Below, one piece after another: positions 22,842 through 32,223 of a stretch of 64,000 bases of DNA (positions are counted from its first letter, which is position 1; every line of letters starts with the position of its first letter). The stretch is from NCBI RefSeq assembly GCF_018717645.1, contig NZ_JAFLHG010000007.1, forward strand, positions 62,001-126,000, read 5' to 3'. Origin of the DNA: Microbacterium flavum (GTDB taxonomy: Bacteria; Actinomycetota; Actinomycetes; Actinomycetales; Microbacteriaceae). Position numbers and translations under genes: made by a program. Below the pieces are notes generated by a model. It made no database searches, had not been told where the DNA came from, and saw only the letters and a list, made by a program, of their open reading frames with translations.

Positions 22842-24063
22842 GTCGCCGCCCGTCGCCGCGATCCCGCGCCGCGTCCCGGCGGAGCTTTCGACGGCGACCG
22901 AGCGGTTCACCCAGCGACGTGTCGAGCGGATCCTCTCCCTCGTCGTCGCGCTCGGCAGCGGCGTCCTGGGCGCGCAGTCGTTCCTCAACGCCCTCGGTTC
23001 CACGCAGGAGACCCTCCACTGGCACGCCCCGCTGCTGATCGGCGTGTTCGTCCCGCTCGGGCTCATGGTCATCGCCCTCGCTTCGGGGGTCCTCGTGCGC
23101 CTCGCGAGCGGGGTGTGCGCGGTGGCCATCGCCGCGGCGCTCCTGTGCTGGCCGGCCGCGACATCCGGATCGACCTCTCCCGCCACCTCCGACCCGTGGA
23201 TCTGGTACCTCCTCAACGTCGCCACGGCCGCCGCGGCGATGGCCTTCCCGCTCGCGGTGCAGATCGGCTGGGTCGTCTTCATCCCGGTGCTCTACACGGC
23301 CAGCCGACTGTGGCAGGTGGGGCTCGACCGCGCCTCGGTCGTCGAGGTCGTGCTCGACTCCTCGTTCGCCCTCATCCTCGGCGGTGTGATCGTCGCCCTG
23401 GGCTGGATCCTGCGCTCGGTCGCCGTCGGGATCGACGACGCGCGACGGGATGCCGTCCGCTCCTACGCCGCCGCCGCCGAGGCGGATGCGGCGGAGGCGG
23501 AGCGCGTCGCCGTGGCCGCGCTCATGCACGACAGCGTGCTGGCCGCGCTCATCGCCGCCGAGCGGGCCGAGACGCCGCGGGAGGACGCGCTGGCCGTCGC
23601 GATGGCGCGTGAGGCTCTGACGCGGCTCGCGAACGCGGAGCTGGATGCCGGGGAGGGGTCGGACGAGTCCGTCGCCGCGACGGCGCTGGCCCGCGCCGTC
23701 GAGAACGCCGCCGCGACGGGTGCGGGTCGGGTTCCCGTCACCGTCGCCGTCGAGGCGGACGCCGGAGAGATCCCCGGCCGCGTGGCCCGCGCGATCGTGC
23801 TCGCCACCACGCAGGCTGTCGCCAACGCGATCCAGCACGCGGGGGGACGAGGCCTCGCGGTCGACGTGCGGGCCGGCCGCCGGACCGTCGCCGTGCGGAT
23901 CGCCGACCGGGGCGCGGGGTTCGAACCGGCCGCCGTCGGGGCTGATCGCCTCGGCATCCGGGGCTCGATCGTCGCCCGGATGGCCGCCGTCGGAGGCCGC
24001 GCGCGGGTCGCGACCGGCAGGCAGGGGACGACCGTCATCCTCGAGTGGGAGCGGCCGCGATGA
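22819..24063 (+). CDS. Membrane histidine kinase, HisKA_3-like
   Basis: A 414-aa sensor kinase. Four or five hydrophobic segments between 38 and 205 form the membrane region. A cytoplasmic helical segment holds the probable phosphoacceptor His237 in LMHDSVLAALI, a variant of the HD-x-V box of NarX/DesK kinases. The ATPase domain has an N-box-like TQAVANAIQHAGG, a G1-like IADRGAGF and a G2-like RLGIRGSI. GTG 22819 overlaps the regulator gene in the other frame, and the stop overlaps the next gene (ATGA), so the three proteins are translationally coupled. Confidence 0.88.
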   Translation: MTTPGHAESPPVAAIPRRVPAELSTATERFTQRRVERILSLVVALGSGVLGAQSFLNALGSTQETLHWHAPLLIGVFVPLGLMVIALASGVLVRLASGVCAVAIAAALLCWPAATSGSTSPATSDPWIWYLLNVATAAAAMAFPLAVQIGWVVFIPVLYTASRLWQVGLDRASVVEVVLDSSFALILGGVIVALGWILRSVAVGIDDARRDAVRSYAAAAEADAAEAERVAVAALMHDSVLAALIAAERAETPREDALAVAMAREALTRLANAELDAGEGSDESVAATALARAVENAAATGAGRVPVTVAVEADAGEIPGRVARAIVLATTQAVANAIQHAGGRGLAVDVRAGRRTVAVRIADRGAGFEPAAVGADRLGIRGSIVARMAAVGGRARVATGRQGTTVILEWERPR

Positions 24064-25211
24064 GCGAACGGGCGCGGGGGGAGCGCGAGGGCGCGCCGGA
24101 AGGCCCCTTCCGGATCGCCCTGTCGGTGCTCGCGATCGCCTTCACCGCCTACCTCGCTGCCGGCGCGCTGCTGTGGACGACCCCGCCCGAGCATCCGATC
24201 GTGCAGGTCGCGGCGGTGGTCATGTACCTCTCCACGACGTGGGTGTGCATCTTCTGGGACGCGCGGAGCGCTCCGGCCCCCGACCCGGTGCGGACGCGCA
24301 TCGGCGAGCGTCGACCCCTGCCCCTGTGGGCGGCGGTCCTCGCTCTGACGTGCGCGGTGATCGTCCCGAACGCGAGCTGGTACGCGGCCGGCGCATCGGG
24401 ACGGCTCGACAGCTTCGCGACGTGGGGGCTGGGGGCGGTCGGCGCGCTCATGGCCGTCGTGATGGTGCGCCGTCGTCCCCTGACCGCCTGGGCCGGCGTC
24501 GCCGTCGCGGCCATCGCGGCGTCGATGTGGATCGGGCCGCGCCAGGCGATGGCGCTCGGCGTCGTCGGCGCCGTCCTCTGGGTCGGGGTCGCCCAGCTCA
24601 TGTCCTGGCTCGTCGACCGCATGGCGCGCGACGCCGCCCAGCTCACGGATGCGCAGCGCGAGGCCTCCGAATGGCTCGCGTCGCAGGAGGGCGCACGCCG
24701 GGAGCGCCGCACGCAGATCCAGCGGGCCCTCGCCGTCGCGGGGCCGGTCCTCGCCCACACGATCGCCGTCGGCGGTCACCTCGATGGGCGGGAGCGCGCG
24801 CTCGCACGCGTCGCGGAGGCATCCCTGCGCGACGAGCTGCGCGGCGCGGCGCTCCTCGATGACGACGTCCGCGCGGCGCTCGCCGCGGCGCGCGGGCGCG
24901 GTGCAGTCGTCTCGGTCGTCGACGAGGGCGGTCTGGATGCCGTCGCCGCCGAGGCCCGCGAGACGCTCCGTGCGGAGCTCGCGGCCGTTCTCGCGTCGGC
25001 ACGGTCCGAGCGGCTGTTCGTGCGGAGCTCGACGCACGCCGACGTCGCCGTGACGGTCGTGGGCAGGTCCGAGGGCGCGGACGGCGAGGACACGGTCGAC
25101 CTCTGGCACGAGGTCCGTCGGCCGCCGGAGTCAGCGGAGTCGGCGGAGCATGCCGATGGGCAGGTCCTCCCGCAGACGGACATCGCGGAGGATGCGCCGC
25201 GCGAGGCGTGA
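24060..25211 (+). CDS. Polytopic membrane protein of a two-component operon, unknown function
   Basis: A 383-aa protein with about six hydrophobic segments between 18 and 185, then a charged helical region (190-225) and a soluble C-terminal half ending in an acidic tail. The layout mirrors the kinase encoded just upstream: membrane region, helix, mixed domain. Yet there is no histidine in an H-box context and no N, G1 or G2 box. It may be a degenerate kinase paralogue that forms a complex with, or senses for, the real kinase. ATG 24060 overlaps the kinase stop (ATGA). Confidence 0.75.
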   Translation: MSERARGEREGAPEGPFRIALSVLAIAFTAYLAAGALLWTTPPEHPIVQVAAVVMYLSTTWVCIFWDARSAPAPDPVRTRIGERRPLPLWAAVLALTCAVIVPNASWYAAGASGRLDSFATWGLGAVGALMAVVMVRRRPLTAWAGVAVAAIAASMWIGPRQAMALGVVGAVLWVGVAQLMSWLVDRMARDAAQLTDAQREASEWLASQEGARRERRTQIQRALAVAGPVLAHTIAVGGHLDGRERALARVAEASLRDELRGAALLDDDVRAALAAARGRGAVVSVVDEGGLDAVAAEARETLRAELAAVLASARSERLFVRSSTHADVAVTVVGRSEGADGEDTVDLWHEVRRPPESAESAEHADGQVLPQTDIAEDAPREA

Positions 25212-25242
25212 CGGCGGGGACGTGGCCCGCGGAGGAAGAGGA

Positions 25243-25275
25243 GGCGAGGGGCGGCGAAGCCGCCCGCCCCTCGCC
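25243..25275 (+). terminator. Strong hairpin terminator after the two-component operon
   Basis: GGCGAGGGGCGGC (25243-25255) pairs with GCCGCCCGCCCCTCGCC (25259-25275) through one bulge around a GAA loop. It lies in the 210-base gap between convergent genes and can serve both directions. The rest of the gap (25276-25421) shows only a small AACGC/GCGTT hairpin near 25346-25359. Confidence 0.6.
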
Positions 25276-25421
25276 GTGCGAGCCGGTTACCCGAAAACCA
25301 GCCCGCGAGGGTGCGGCGCGCCACGCGAGGCGGGCGCATGCACCGAACGCAGAAGCGTTTCAGCTCCTTCAGTCTCACTCAGCCCGCAACACCTGTCTGT
25401 AGGTATTTCGGGGGACAAGCC

Positions 25422-25661
25422 TCAGCCGCCGAAGCGACCCCATCCGATCTCAGGGCGGAGCGGTTCGCGCAGCGCGCGCGCCGACACCTGCCAGGCCGAC
25501 GGACGCGGCTCGGGCTCGGCCACGGCATCCGCCGCTTCGCGGGTGTAGGCCTCGGAGACGACGGAGACCACGGCGGCGAGCTCCTCGGGCGTCGGTTCGC
25601 CGCGGCGGATGTCGACGCGCACCGCCTCCGTGGGGCCGTCGCCGGCGGGCTCGGCGCTCAC
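25422..25661 (-). CDS. accE5: Acyl-CoA carboxylase epsilon subunit
   Basis: A 79-aa accessory subunit. The sequence [20 protein letters not shown] is the epsilon signature found beside actinobacterial AccD5-type subunits; the tail [26 protein letters not shown] type ending (SAW..R...R.PL..G...W) is also characteristic. It is thought to stabilise the alpha-beta complex. GTG 25661 overlaps the accD stop (GTGA), so production is coupled to the beta subunit. Confidence 0.9.
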   Translation of the reverse strand: MSAEPAGDGPTEAVRVDIRRGEPTPEELAAVVSVVSEAYTREAADAVAEPEPRPSAWQVSARALREPLRPEIGWGRFGG

Positions 25662-27247
25662 AGCGGGATGTTCCCGTGCTTCTTGGCGGGCAGGCTGGCA
25701 CGCTTGCCGCGGAGGGCTCGCAGGGCCTTCGCGATCGAGACGCGGGTCTGCGCCGGCTCGATGATCCCGTCGAGCTCGCCGCGCTCGGCGGCGAGGAACG
25801 GGGAGGCCACGTTGTAGGTGTACTCGTTGGCGAGCTTCGTGCGGACGGCGGCGACGTCCTCGCCCGCCTCCTCGGCCTTCTTGATCTCGCCGCGGTAGAG
25901 GATGTTCACCGCGCCCTGACCGCCCATGACGGCGATCTCCGCCGTGGGCCAGGCCAGGTTGATGTCGGCGCCGAGCTGCTTGGAGCCCATGACGATGTAG
26001 GCGCCGCCGTAGGCCTTGCGCAGGATCACGGTCACGAGCGGGACCGTCGCCTCGGCATACGCGTAGAGGAGCTTCGCTCCGCGGCGGATGACGCCGGTCC
26101 ACTCCTGATCGGTGCCGGGCAGATAGCCGGGGACGTCCACGAGGGTCAGGATCGGGATCGAGAAGGCGTCGCAGAAGCGGACGAAGCGGCTGGCCTTCTC
26201 GCCCGCCTCGATGTTCAGGGTGCCCGCCATCTGCGACGGCTGGTTGGCGATGATGCCGACCGTGCGGCCCTCGATGCGGCCGAATCCGATGGAGATGTTC
26301 GGGGCGAACAGCGGCTGGACCTCGAGGAAGTCGCCGCCGTCGACGATGTGCGAGATGACCTGCTTGATGTCGTAGGGCTGGTTCGGGGAGTCGGGGATGA
26401 CGGTGTTGAGCACGCGGTCGGCATCCGTCGTCTCCCACTCGAACGCGTTCTCGTACACCGGGATCTCGGACATGTTGTTGTCGGGCAGGAACCCGATGAG
26501 CGTGCGCGCGTAGTCGATCGCATCGTCCTCGTCCTCGGCGAGGTAGTGCGCGACGCCCGAGCGGGTGTTGTGCGTGTACGCGCCGCCGAGCTCCTCCATC
26601 CCGACGTCCTCGCCGGTGACGGTCTTGATGACGTCGGGGCCGGTGACGAACATCTGCGAGGTCTTGTCGACCATGATGACGAAGTCGGTGAGGGCGGGGG
26701 AGTAGACCGCGCCGCCGGCCGCGGGGCCCATGATGAGGGAGATCTGCGGGATGACGCCCGACGCCGCCGTGTTGAGGCGGAAGATCTCGCCGTACTTGCC
26801 GAGCGCGACGACGCCCTCCTGGATGCGGGCGCCGCCCGAGTCGAGGATGCCGATGATCGGCATCCCGCCGCGCATCGCGAACTCCATGACCTTGATGATC
26901 TTCTCGCCGGCGGCTTCGCCGAGCGAGCCGCCGAACGTCGTGAAGTCCTGCGCGTAGACCGCGACGGTGCGGCCGTGGATCGTGCCGACGCCGGTGACGA
27001 CGGAGTCGCCGTAGGGGCGCGAGCGGTCCATCCCGAACGCGGTCGTGCGGTGACGGACGTATTCGTCGAGCTCGACGAACGACCCGGGATCGACGAGGAG
27101 CTCGATGCGCTCACGGGCGGTCATCTTGCCCTTGGCGTGCTGCTTCTGCTGCGCGGTGACCTCGGCATCCACGACGGCTTCCTGGTAGCGCGCGCGGAGG
27201 TCGGCGATCTTGCCGGCGGTCGTGGAGAGCTTGCTCTGGTCTGGCAC
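25658..27247 (-). CDS. accD5: Acyl-CoA carboxylase beta subunit (carboxyltransferase)
   Basis: A 529-aa carboxyltransferase that moves CO2 from biotin to acetyl- or propionyl-CoA, giving malonyl- or methylmalonyl-CoA for fatty acid and branched lipid synthesis. Crotonase-fold motifs are present in both halves: [31 protein letters not shown] with the acyl-CoA oxyanion glycines, and [17 protein letters not shown] for biotin. The frame is open a further 38 codons, but GTG 27247 sits 7 nt from a TAGGGT box and begins at the family N-terminus. Confidence 0.95.
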   Translation of the reverse strand: MPDQSKLSTTAGKIADLRARYQEAVVDAEVTAQQKQHAKGKMTARERIELLVDPGSFVELDEYVRHRTTAFGMDRSRPYGDSVVTGVGTIHGRTVAVYAQDFTTFGGSLGEAAGEKIIKVMEFAMRGGMPIIGILDSGGARIQEGVVALGKYGEIFRLNTAASGVIPQISLIMGPAAGGAVYSPALTDFVIMVDKTSQMFVTGPDVIKTVTGEDVGMEELGGAYTHNTRSGVAHYLAEDEDDAIDYARTLIGFLPDNNMSEIPVYENAFEWETTDADRVLNTVIPDSPNQPYDIKQVISHIVDGGDFLEVQPLFAPNISIGFGRIEGRTVGIIANQPSQMAGTLNIEAGEKASRFVRFCDAFSIPILTLVDVPGYLPGTDQEWTGVIRRGAKLLYAYAEATVPLVTVILRKAYGGAYIVMGSKQLGADINLAWPTAEIAVMGGQGAVNILYRGEIKKAEEAGEDVAAVRTKLANEYTYNVASPFLAAERGELDGIIEPAQTRVSIAKALRALRGKRASLPAKKHGNIPL

Positions 27248-27254
27248 GCATCCC

Positions 27255-27260
27255 ACCCTA
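27255..27260 (-). promoter_or_regulatory. -10 box TAGGGT of accD5-accE5 (leaderless)
   Basis: Minus-strand TAGGGT 7 nt before GTG 27247. The same hexamer with the same 7-nt spacing stands before birA on the opposite strand, suggesting matched expression of carboxylase and biotin ligase. Confidence 0.6.
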
Positions 27261-27419
27261 GCGAGCGACTCGCCCGAGGGCTTGGCGCTCCGGCACAACG
27301 GCTCCGCGAATCCCCTGTGCGCTTCCTCCGGTCTCCGAGCTCGTCGAGGGGCAGCCCCCACCGGTCCCCGACCCCCGGTCCCCGCTGCGCCCCGCCCCGC
27401 GCTCGCCCGGGGGTCGGCG

Positions 27420-27425
27420 TAGGGT
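27420..27425 (+). promoter_or_regulatory. -10 box TAGGGT of birA (leaderless)
   Basis: TAGGGT is 7 nt before ATG 27433. The alternative GTG at 27424 overlaps this box and is therefore unlikely to be the start. Confidence 0.6.
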
Positions 27426-27432
27426 GACCGGT

Positions 27433-28221
27433 ATGACGATCTCCTCAGACGGCTACCCCCTCGCCGCGGCCGTGAGCCCCCGCGTACACGTGCTGGACGA
27501 GATCGACTCGACGAACGCCAAGCTGGTCCGGGACGCCGCGGCGGATCCCGACTCGCATCCGCACCTGTCCCTCGTCGTCACCCGTGATCAGCGGGCGGGA
27601 CGCGGGCGCCTCGACCGGGTCTGGACGGCGCCGCCGGGGACCGCGCTCGCCGTCTCCGTGCTCCTGCGGGTCGGCGCCGTCACGCTCGCCGATCGCGGCT
27701 GGATCCCGCTGGTCGCGGGTGCCGCGCTCCGCGACGCCGTCGCCGCGCAGCTGCCGGACGCCGAGGTGAGCCTCAAATGGCCCAACGACGTGCTCGTGGG
27801 AGCCGGGACGGGGGCGCGGAAGATCAGCGGCATCCTCGTCGAAGTGGTCCCCTCCGATCCCCAGACCGTCGTCGTCGGCGTCGGGATCAACACGACCATG
27901 GAGCCCGTCGACCTTCCCGTGCCGACGGCGACCTCGTTCGCCGACCAGAGCGTCACGGCGGACGAGGATCGGCTGCTCGCCGACTTCCTGACCGGACTGC
28001 GCGACGGCATCGCCGACCTCGCGGTCGGCGGCGGCGCCGCGGTTGCCGAGCGGGTGGCCGCGCACTGCAGCACGCTCGGGCTCGACGTCGCGGTGTCCCT
28101 CCCCGACGACACGACGCTCCGGGGCCGCGCGGTGCGGCTGGATCCGGCCGGCCGCCTCGTGATCGAGGCGGAGGGCGTGGAGACCGTGGTCGGCGCCGGC
28201 GACATCCTCCACGTGCGCTGA
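27433..28221 (+). CDS. birA: Biotin-[acetyl-CoA-carboxylase] ligase
   Basis: A 262-aa group I biotin protein ligase without an N-terminal DNA-binding domain. It has the substrate loop [16 protein letters not shown] (the GRGR biotinyl-AMP loop), [10 protein letters not shown] with the catalytic Lys, KISGILVEV and VVGVGINTT, followed by the small C-terminal SH3-like domain. It attaches biotin to the BCCP lysine of AccA3. Divergent from accD5 across 185 bases. Confidence 0.94.
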   Translation: MTISSDGYPLAAAVSPRVHVLDEIDSTNAKLVRDAAADPDSHPHLSLVVTRDQRAGRGRLDRVWTAPPGTALAVSVLLRVGAVTLADRGWIPLVAGAALRDAVAAQLPDAEVSLKWPNDVLVGAGTGARKISGILVEVVPSDPQTVVVGVGINTTMEPVDLPVPTATSFADQSVTADEDRLLADFLTGLRDGIADLAVGGGAAVAERVAAHCSTLGLDVAVSLPDDTTLRGRAVRLDPAGRLVIEAEGVETVVGAGDILHVR

Positions 28222-28390
28222 TCCCCGACGCCCCCGCTCCTGCCGCGGCCGACGCCGACCCTCGCCGCCGACCCGTGCCGCCGCGCCGTGCCGTCGCGAA
28301 AGAAGGGCGGATCGCGCGCACGCGACGCGAAACACCGCGAATCGGTCGAATGAGCCTGCTTTCGGCACGCCCGCCCGTCACAATGGAGGC

Positions 28391-28963
28391 GTGACCCAGC
28401 CCACCGCGTACACGGGGCGTCCGATCACGCCGGCGCCCGGCGCCGAGGTGCGCGAACTGCGGGTCGCCCGCGTGCGGTCGCATGCGCGGCGCCTCACGTG
28501 GTCGGCGCTCGTGCTGATCGCCGTGTGTGGCGCCGTCGGATACTTCACGGGCAACCTCCCGGCTCCGTTCGAGGACTGGATGCTGTGGTCCGCCGCCGGG
28601 CTCGTGGTGCTGGTGCTGGTCGTCATCCCGTTCGTGCGCTGGTTCTCACGCACCTACACCGTGACCACGCGCCGCGTCATCGCGCAGTCGGGCCTCTTCC
28701 GGCGTACCCGCACCGAGATCGGTCACGCGCGCGGCTACACGATCAGCGAACGGCGCGGACCGGTCCAGCGGATGTGGGGGGCGGGCACGCTGAGCCTGTC
28801 TAACGGCGTCGACGCTCCGCTGCGCATGGTCGACATCCCCTCGGTGCGCCTCGTGAACGAGGCCCTCGCCGACCAGGTCGAGGTGAGCCAGATCCTCGCG
28901 CACCGCGACTCTCACGCGATGCCCGTGATCCCCGGGCCGCCCCCGCTGCCGCCCGGACGTTGA
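28391..28963 (+). CDS. Bacterial PH-domain membrane protein
   Basis: A 190-aa protein with two membrane segments (about 36-55 and 65-82), then a bacterial PH (DUF304-type) domain marked by YTVTTRRVIAQSGLFRRTRTEI and a DIPSVRLVNEAL segment. The Pro-rich end is probably disordered. The gene between birA and purK occupies the position of M. tuberculosis Rv3278c, so it is a conserved member of this block. Function is unknown. GTG 28391 follows GGAGGC closely. Confidence 0.82.
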   Translation: MTQPTAYTGRPITPAPGAEVRELRVARVRSHARRLTWSALVLIAVCGAVGYFTGNLPAPFEDWMLWSAAGLVVLVLVVIPFVRWFSRTYTVTTRRVIAQSGLFRRTRTEIGHARGYTISERRGPVQRMWGAGTLSLSNGVDAPLRMVDIPSVRLVNEALADQVEVSQILAHRDSHAMPVIPGPPPLPPGR

Positions 28964-29018
28964 CGGCACGATGCCGGCCGGCGACCTGGGAAGATGGATG
29001 CCGACGGAAGGGGATGCC

Positions 29019-30134
29019 ATGGCGTTGACACTCGGGATCGTCGGAGGCGGCCAGCTCGCGCGCATGATGATCGCGCCGGCGGTGGAGCTCGGCATCGACG
29101 TGCGCGTGCTCGCGGAGGAGGCCGGGATGTCGGCGGCGCTCGCGGCGACCGCCACCGGGGACTACCGCGACCTCGCCACCGTGCAGAGCTTCGCAGAGGG
29201 GGTCGACGTCCTCACCTTCGACCACGAGCACGTCCCGCAGGACGTGCTCCGTGCGCTCGTGGCCGCCGGGGTCGCCGTGCACCCGGGGCCCGATGCCCTC
29301 CAGTTCGCGCAGGACAAGCTGCTCATGCGCGCGCGCCTGGCCGAGCTCGGCATCCCGCAGCCCGAGTGGGCGGCCGTCGCGGATGCCGCGGGGCTGCAGG
29401 CCTTCCTCGACGCCAACGGCGGCCGCGTCGTCGTGAAGACCCCGCGCGGCGGGTACGACGGCAAGGGCGTCCGCGTCGTCTCCGACCCCGACGAGGTCGC
29501 CGACTGGCTCGCGGACGGGACGCTCCTGGCCGAGGAGCTCGTCGACTTCTCGCGCGAGCTCGCCCAGCAGATCGCGCGGCGCCCGTCCGGCGACCTCGTC
29601 GCGTATCCCGTCGTCGAGACGGTGCAGCGGGGCGGCGTCTGCGCCGAGGTCATCGCGCCCGCACCCCACGGTGCGCTGCGACTCGCCGAGGTCGCGGCGC
29701 AGATCGGCACGATCATCGCCGAGGGGCTCGGCGTCACGGGGATGCTCGCGGTCGAGCTCTTCGAGACGACCGACGAGCGCCTCCTCGTCAACGAGCTCGC
29801 GATGCGCCCGCACAACAGTGGGCACTGGGGTCAGGACGGCGCCGTCACCGGACAGTTCGAGCAGCACGTGCGCGCCGTCCTCGATCTGCCCCTCGGCGAC
29901 CCCTCACCGCGCCAGCCGTGGGCGGTCATGGTCAACATCCTCGGCGGGCCGGTCGAGGGCACCCTCGAGAGCCGATTCCCGGCGGCGCTCGCCGCACACC
30001 CGGAGGCCAAGGTCCACACGTACGGCAAGGCGCCGCGACCGGGCCGCAAGGTCGGCCACGTGAACGCGACCGGCGAGGATCTGGACGCCGTGGTGTACGA
30101 GGCCCGCGCCGCCGCGGCGTTCTTCGCCGACTGA
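29019..30134 (+). CDS. purK: N5-carboxyaminoimidazole ribonucleotide synthase
   Basis: A 371-aa ATP-grasp enzyme of purine synthesis that makes N5-CAIR from AIR, ATP and bicarbonate. Signatures: LGIVGGGQLARMM at the start, TFDHEHVP, VVKTPRGGYDGKGV, and the metal site ELAMRPHNSGHW. ATG 29019 is preceded by GGAAGGGG; the longer frame from 28971 adds unconserved residues. It precedes purE, whose product uses N5-CAIR, with 88 nt between. Confidence 0.94.
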   Translation: MALTLGIVGGGQLARMMIAPAVELGIDVRVLAEEAGMSAALAATATGDYRDLATVQSFAEGVDVLTFDHEHVPQDVLRALVAAGVAVHPGPDALQFAQDKLLMRARLAELGIPQPEWAAVADAAGLQAFLDANGGRVVVKTPRGGYDGKGVRVVSDPDEVADWLADGTLLAEELVDFSRELAQQIARRPSGDLVAYPVVETVQRGGVCAEVIAPAPHGALRLAEVAAQIGTIIAEGLGVTGMLAVELFETTDERLLVNELAMRPHNSGHWGQDGAVTGQFEQHVRAVLDLPLGDPSPRQPWAVMVNILGGPVEGTLESRFPAALAAHPEAKVHTYGKAPRPGRKVGHVNATGEDLDAVVYEARAAAAFFAD

Positions 30135-30210
30135 GCCGCGGGCGCGGCCTGCGTCCCGCCGAACCGGGGGCCGACGCGCGCCGTTCCGGGGGATTGTCAG
30201 GGTGCCGCCC

Positions 30211-30216
30211 TACCCT
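30211..30216 (+). promoter_or_regulatory. -10 box TACCCT of purE (leaderless)
   Basis: TACCCT is 6 nt before ATG 30223, so purE and the coupled LCP gene may be transcribed separately from purK. Confidence 0.5.
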
Positions 30217-30222
30217 TGACGG

Positions 30223-30738
30223 ATGACCTCGCCCCTGCATTCCTCCCCGTCTCCGCTCGTGGGCGTCGTCATGGGCTCGGACTCCGACTGGCGTGTGATG
30301 AGCGATGCCTCGCAGGCGCTCACCGACTTCGGCATCGGGCACGAGGTCGAGGTCGTCTCCGCCCACCGCACCCCCGACAAGCTCCTCTCGTACGGGCGTG
30401 AGGCCCGTTCCCGCGGCCTCCGCGTGATCATCGCCGGCGCCGGGGGTGCGGCGCACCTGCCCGGCATGCTGGCATCCGTCACCGCCCTCCCCGTCATCGG
30501 CGTCCCCGTGCAGCTGGCGACCCTCGACGGCATGGATTCGCTGCTGAGCATCGTGCAGATGCCCGCCGGCATCCCGGTCGCGACGGTGTCGATCAACGGT
30601 GCCAAGAACGCGGGGCTGCTGGCCGCACGCATCCTGGGCTCGGCCGACGGCGACCTCGCGGACCGGGTCGAGCAGTACGCGCGGGACCTCCGCGCGCAGG
30701 TGGACGAGAAGAACCGCCTCCTGAAGGAGTCCCTGTGA
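30223..30738 (+). CDS. purE: N5-carboxyaminoimidazole ribonucleotide mutase
   Basis: A 171-aa class I PurE that rearranges N5-CAIR to [31 protein letters not shown] and the [11 protein letters not shown] loop with its conserved glycines are present. The stop overlaps the GTG of the LCP gene (GTGA), so a purine enzyme and a wall enzyme are translationally coupled. Confidence 0.95.
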   Translation: MTSPLHSSPSPLVGVVMGSDSDWRVMSDASQALTDFGIGHEVEVVSAHRTPDKLLSYGREARSRGLRVIIAGAGGAAHLPGMLASVTALPVIGVPVQLATLDGMDSLLSIVQMPAGIPVATVSINGAKNAGLLAARILGSADGDLADRVEQYARDLRAQVDEKNRLLKESL

Positions 30739-32219
30739 GCGTTTCCGCGCCGCCGCGCCCGCAGCCCGGCGCCCCCCGCCGACCGGCGTCCGAGGACGCG
30801 GGCGTCATCCTCGGCGAGCAGCCGATCCGTCGCCCCGACACGCGCTCCCCGCAGGTCATGACGCGCCGCGCCTGGTGGCTCGTCGCCCTGAACTTCCTCC
30901 TCCCGGGGTCGGCGCAGTCCCTTGCGGGCAGCCGCCGGCTCGCCCGCATCGGGCTCACGGCGACGCTCGTGATGTGGCTTCTCGTCATCGTCGGGATCGG
31001 CATCACCCTCGTCTCGCCGTCGCTGCTCACCTCGCTGATGACGAACGGGTTCTTCCTGCTCCTCGTCCAGATCGTGCTGCTCGCCTACGCGGTGCTCTGG
31101 GTGGTCCTCACGATCGACACCCTGCGCATCGTGCGGCTCGTGAAGCTCCGGCCGAAGGCGCGCCCGGTGGTGGCGGTGGTCGCGATCGCCGGCCTCGTGA
31201 TCGGCGGCGGGAGCGTGACGTATGCCGCGCAGCAGCTGCTCGCGCCGGCGCGCGAGGCGCTGGCGTCCATCTTCACCAACAACGATCCGCCCGTCCCGCC
31301 GTCGAACGGGTACTACAACTTCCTTCTGCTGGGCGCGGATTCCGGGCTCGGGCGCGACTCGATGCGCTTCGACAGCATCTCGGTCGTGTCGGTGAACGCC
31401 GAGACCGGCGGCGTCCACATCACCGGCATCCCGCGCGACCTCGCCTACGCGCCCTTCTCCGAGGGGCCGATGCACGACGCGTACCCCGACGGCTTCGAGG
31501 GTCACTACTCGGAGTCGTGCGGCTGGGGCCCGGGGATCAACCAGCTCATGAACGCCGTCGAGATCTGCAGCGACGACGACGGCGCGAGCCTGTACCCGGA
31601 TGCTGCGGCGCACTCCTCCACGCCCGCGATCGAAGCCACCAAGTCGGCCGCCGAAGGCATCCTCGGCATCGAGATCCCCTACTACGTCTTCGTCGACATG
31701 AAGGGCTTCGCCGACATCGTCGACGCGCTCGGCGGCGTCGACATCACGGTGCAGGAGCGCCTGCCCGAGGGCGGCGGCCCGTCCTACGAGGGCGAGCCCG
31801 CAGACGACTGGGCGATCGGATGGATCGAGGCGGGGCCCCAGCACATGAACGGCGACACCGCGCAGTGGTACGCGCGTTCGCGGTACACCACCAGCGACTG
31901 GGACCGGATGCGGCGCCAGCGTGAGCTCCAGCAGGCGATCCTCGCCCAGGCGAACCCCGCGAACGTGCTCCTGCGCTTCCAGCAGGTCGCCGCCGCCGGT
32001 GAGGATCTCGTGCAGACGGACATCCCGAACGGGCTGCTGTCGTTCCTCGTTCCGCTCGCCGCGAAGGCCAAGGAGCTTCCGGTGCAGACGCTCGAACTCA
32101 CCCCCGAAGGGGCGGGGATCGACACCGACGAGCCGACCGACGAGGAGTACGCCGGCGTGCGCGCCCTCGTGCAGCAGGCGCTCTACCCGCCGTCGCCGTC
32201 ACCGACTTCGGAAGGCTGA
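30735..32219 (+). CDS. LytR-CpsA-Psr (LCP) family glycopolymer transferase
   Basis: A 494-aa membrane protein. After a cytoplasmic N-terminus, hydrophobic segments occur near 45-65, 72-92, 103-128 and 142-165. The extracellular LCP domain starts near 195 ([12 protein letters not shown]) and has the pyrophosphate-binding arginines in [13 protein letters not shown] and HITGIPRDL plus the [10 protein letters not shown] segment. It would transfer undecaprenyl-linked glycans to peptidoglycan. First gene of the surface-polysaccharide cluster. Confidence 0.9.
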   Translation: MSVSAPPRPQPGAPRRPASEDAGVILGEQPIRRPDTRSPQVMTRRAWWLVALNFLLPGSAQSLAGSRRLARIGLTATLVMWLLVIVGIGITLVSPSLLTSLMTNGFFLLLVQIVLLAYAVLWVVLTIDTLRIVRLVKLRPKARPVVAVVAIAGLVIGGGSVTYAAQQLLAPAREALASIFTNNDPPVPPSNGYYNFLLLGADSGLGRDSMRFDSISVVSVNAETGGVHITGIPRDLAYAPFSEGPMHDAYPDGFEGHYSESCGWGPGINQLMNAVEICSDDDGASLYPDAAAHSSTPAIEATKSAAEGILGIEIPYYVFVDMKGFADIVDALGGVDITVQERLPEGGGPSYEGEPADDWAIGWIEAGPQHMNGDTAQWYARSRYTTSDWDRMRRQRELQQAILAQANPANVLLRFQQVAAAGEDLVQTDIPNGLLSFLVPLAAKAKELPVQTLELTPEGAGIDTDEPTDEEYAGVRALVQQALYPPSPSPTSEG

Positions 32220-32223
32220 GGCC

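Noticed and set aside
25346..25359. Small AACGC/GCGTT hairpin as terminator of accE5
   Set aside because: Five base pairs without a T-tract is too weak to call; the strong hairpin at 25243-25275 is a better candidate.
27329..27350. CGGTCTCCGAGCTCGTCGAG-type sequence resembling dispersed palindromes of Microbacteriaceae
   Set aside because: Only one partial copy is visible and no second arm is present, so a repeat cannot be supported from this window.
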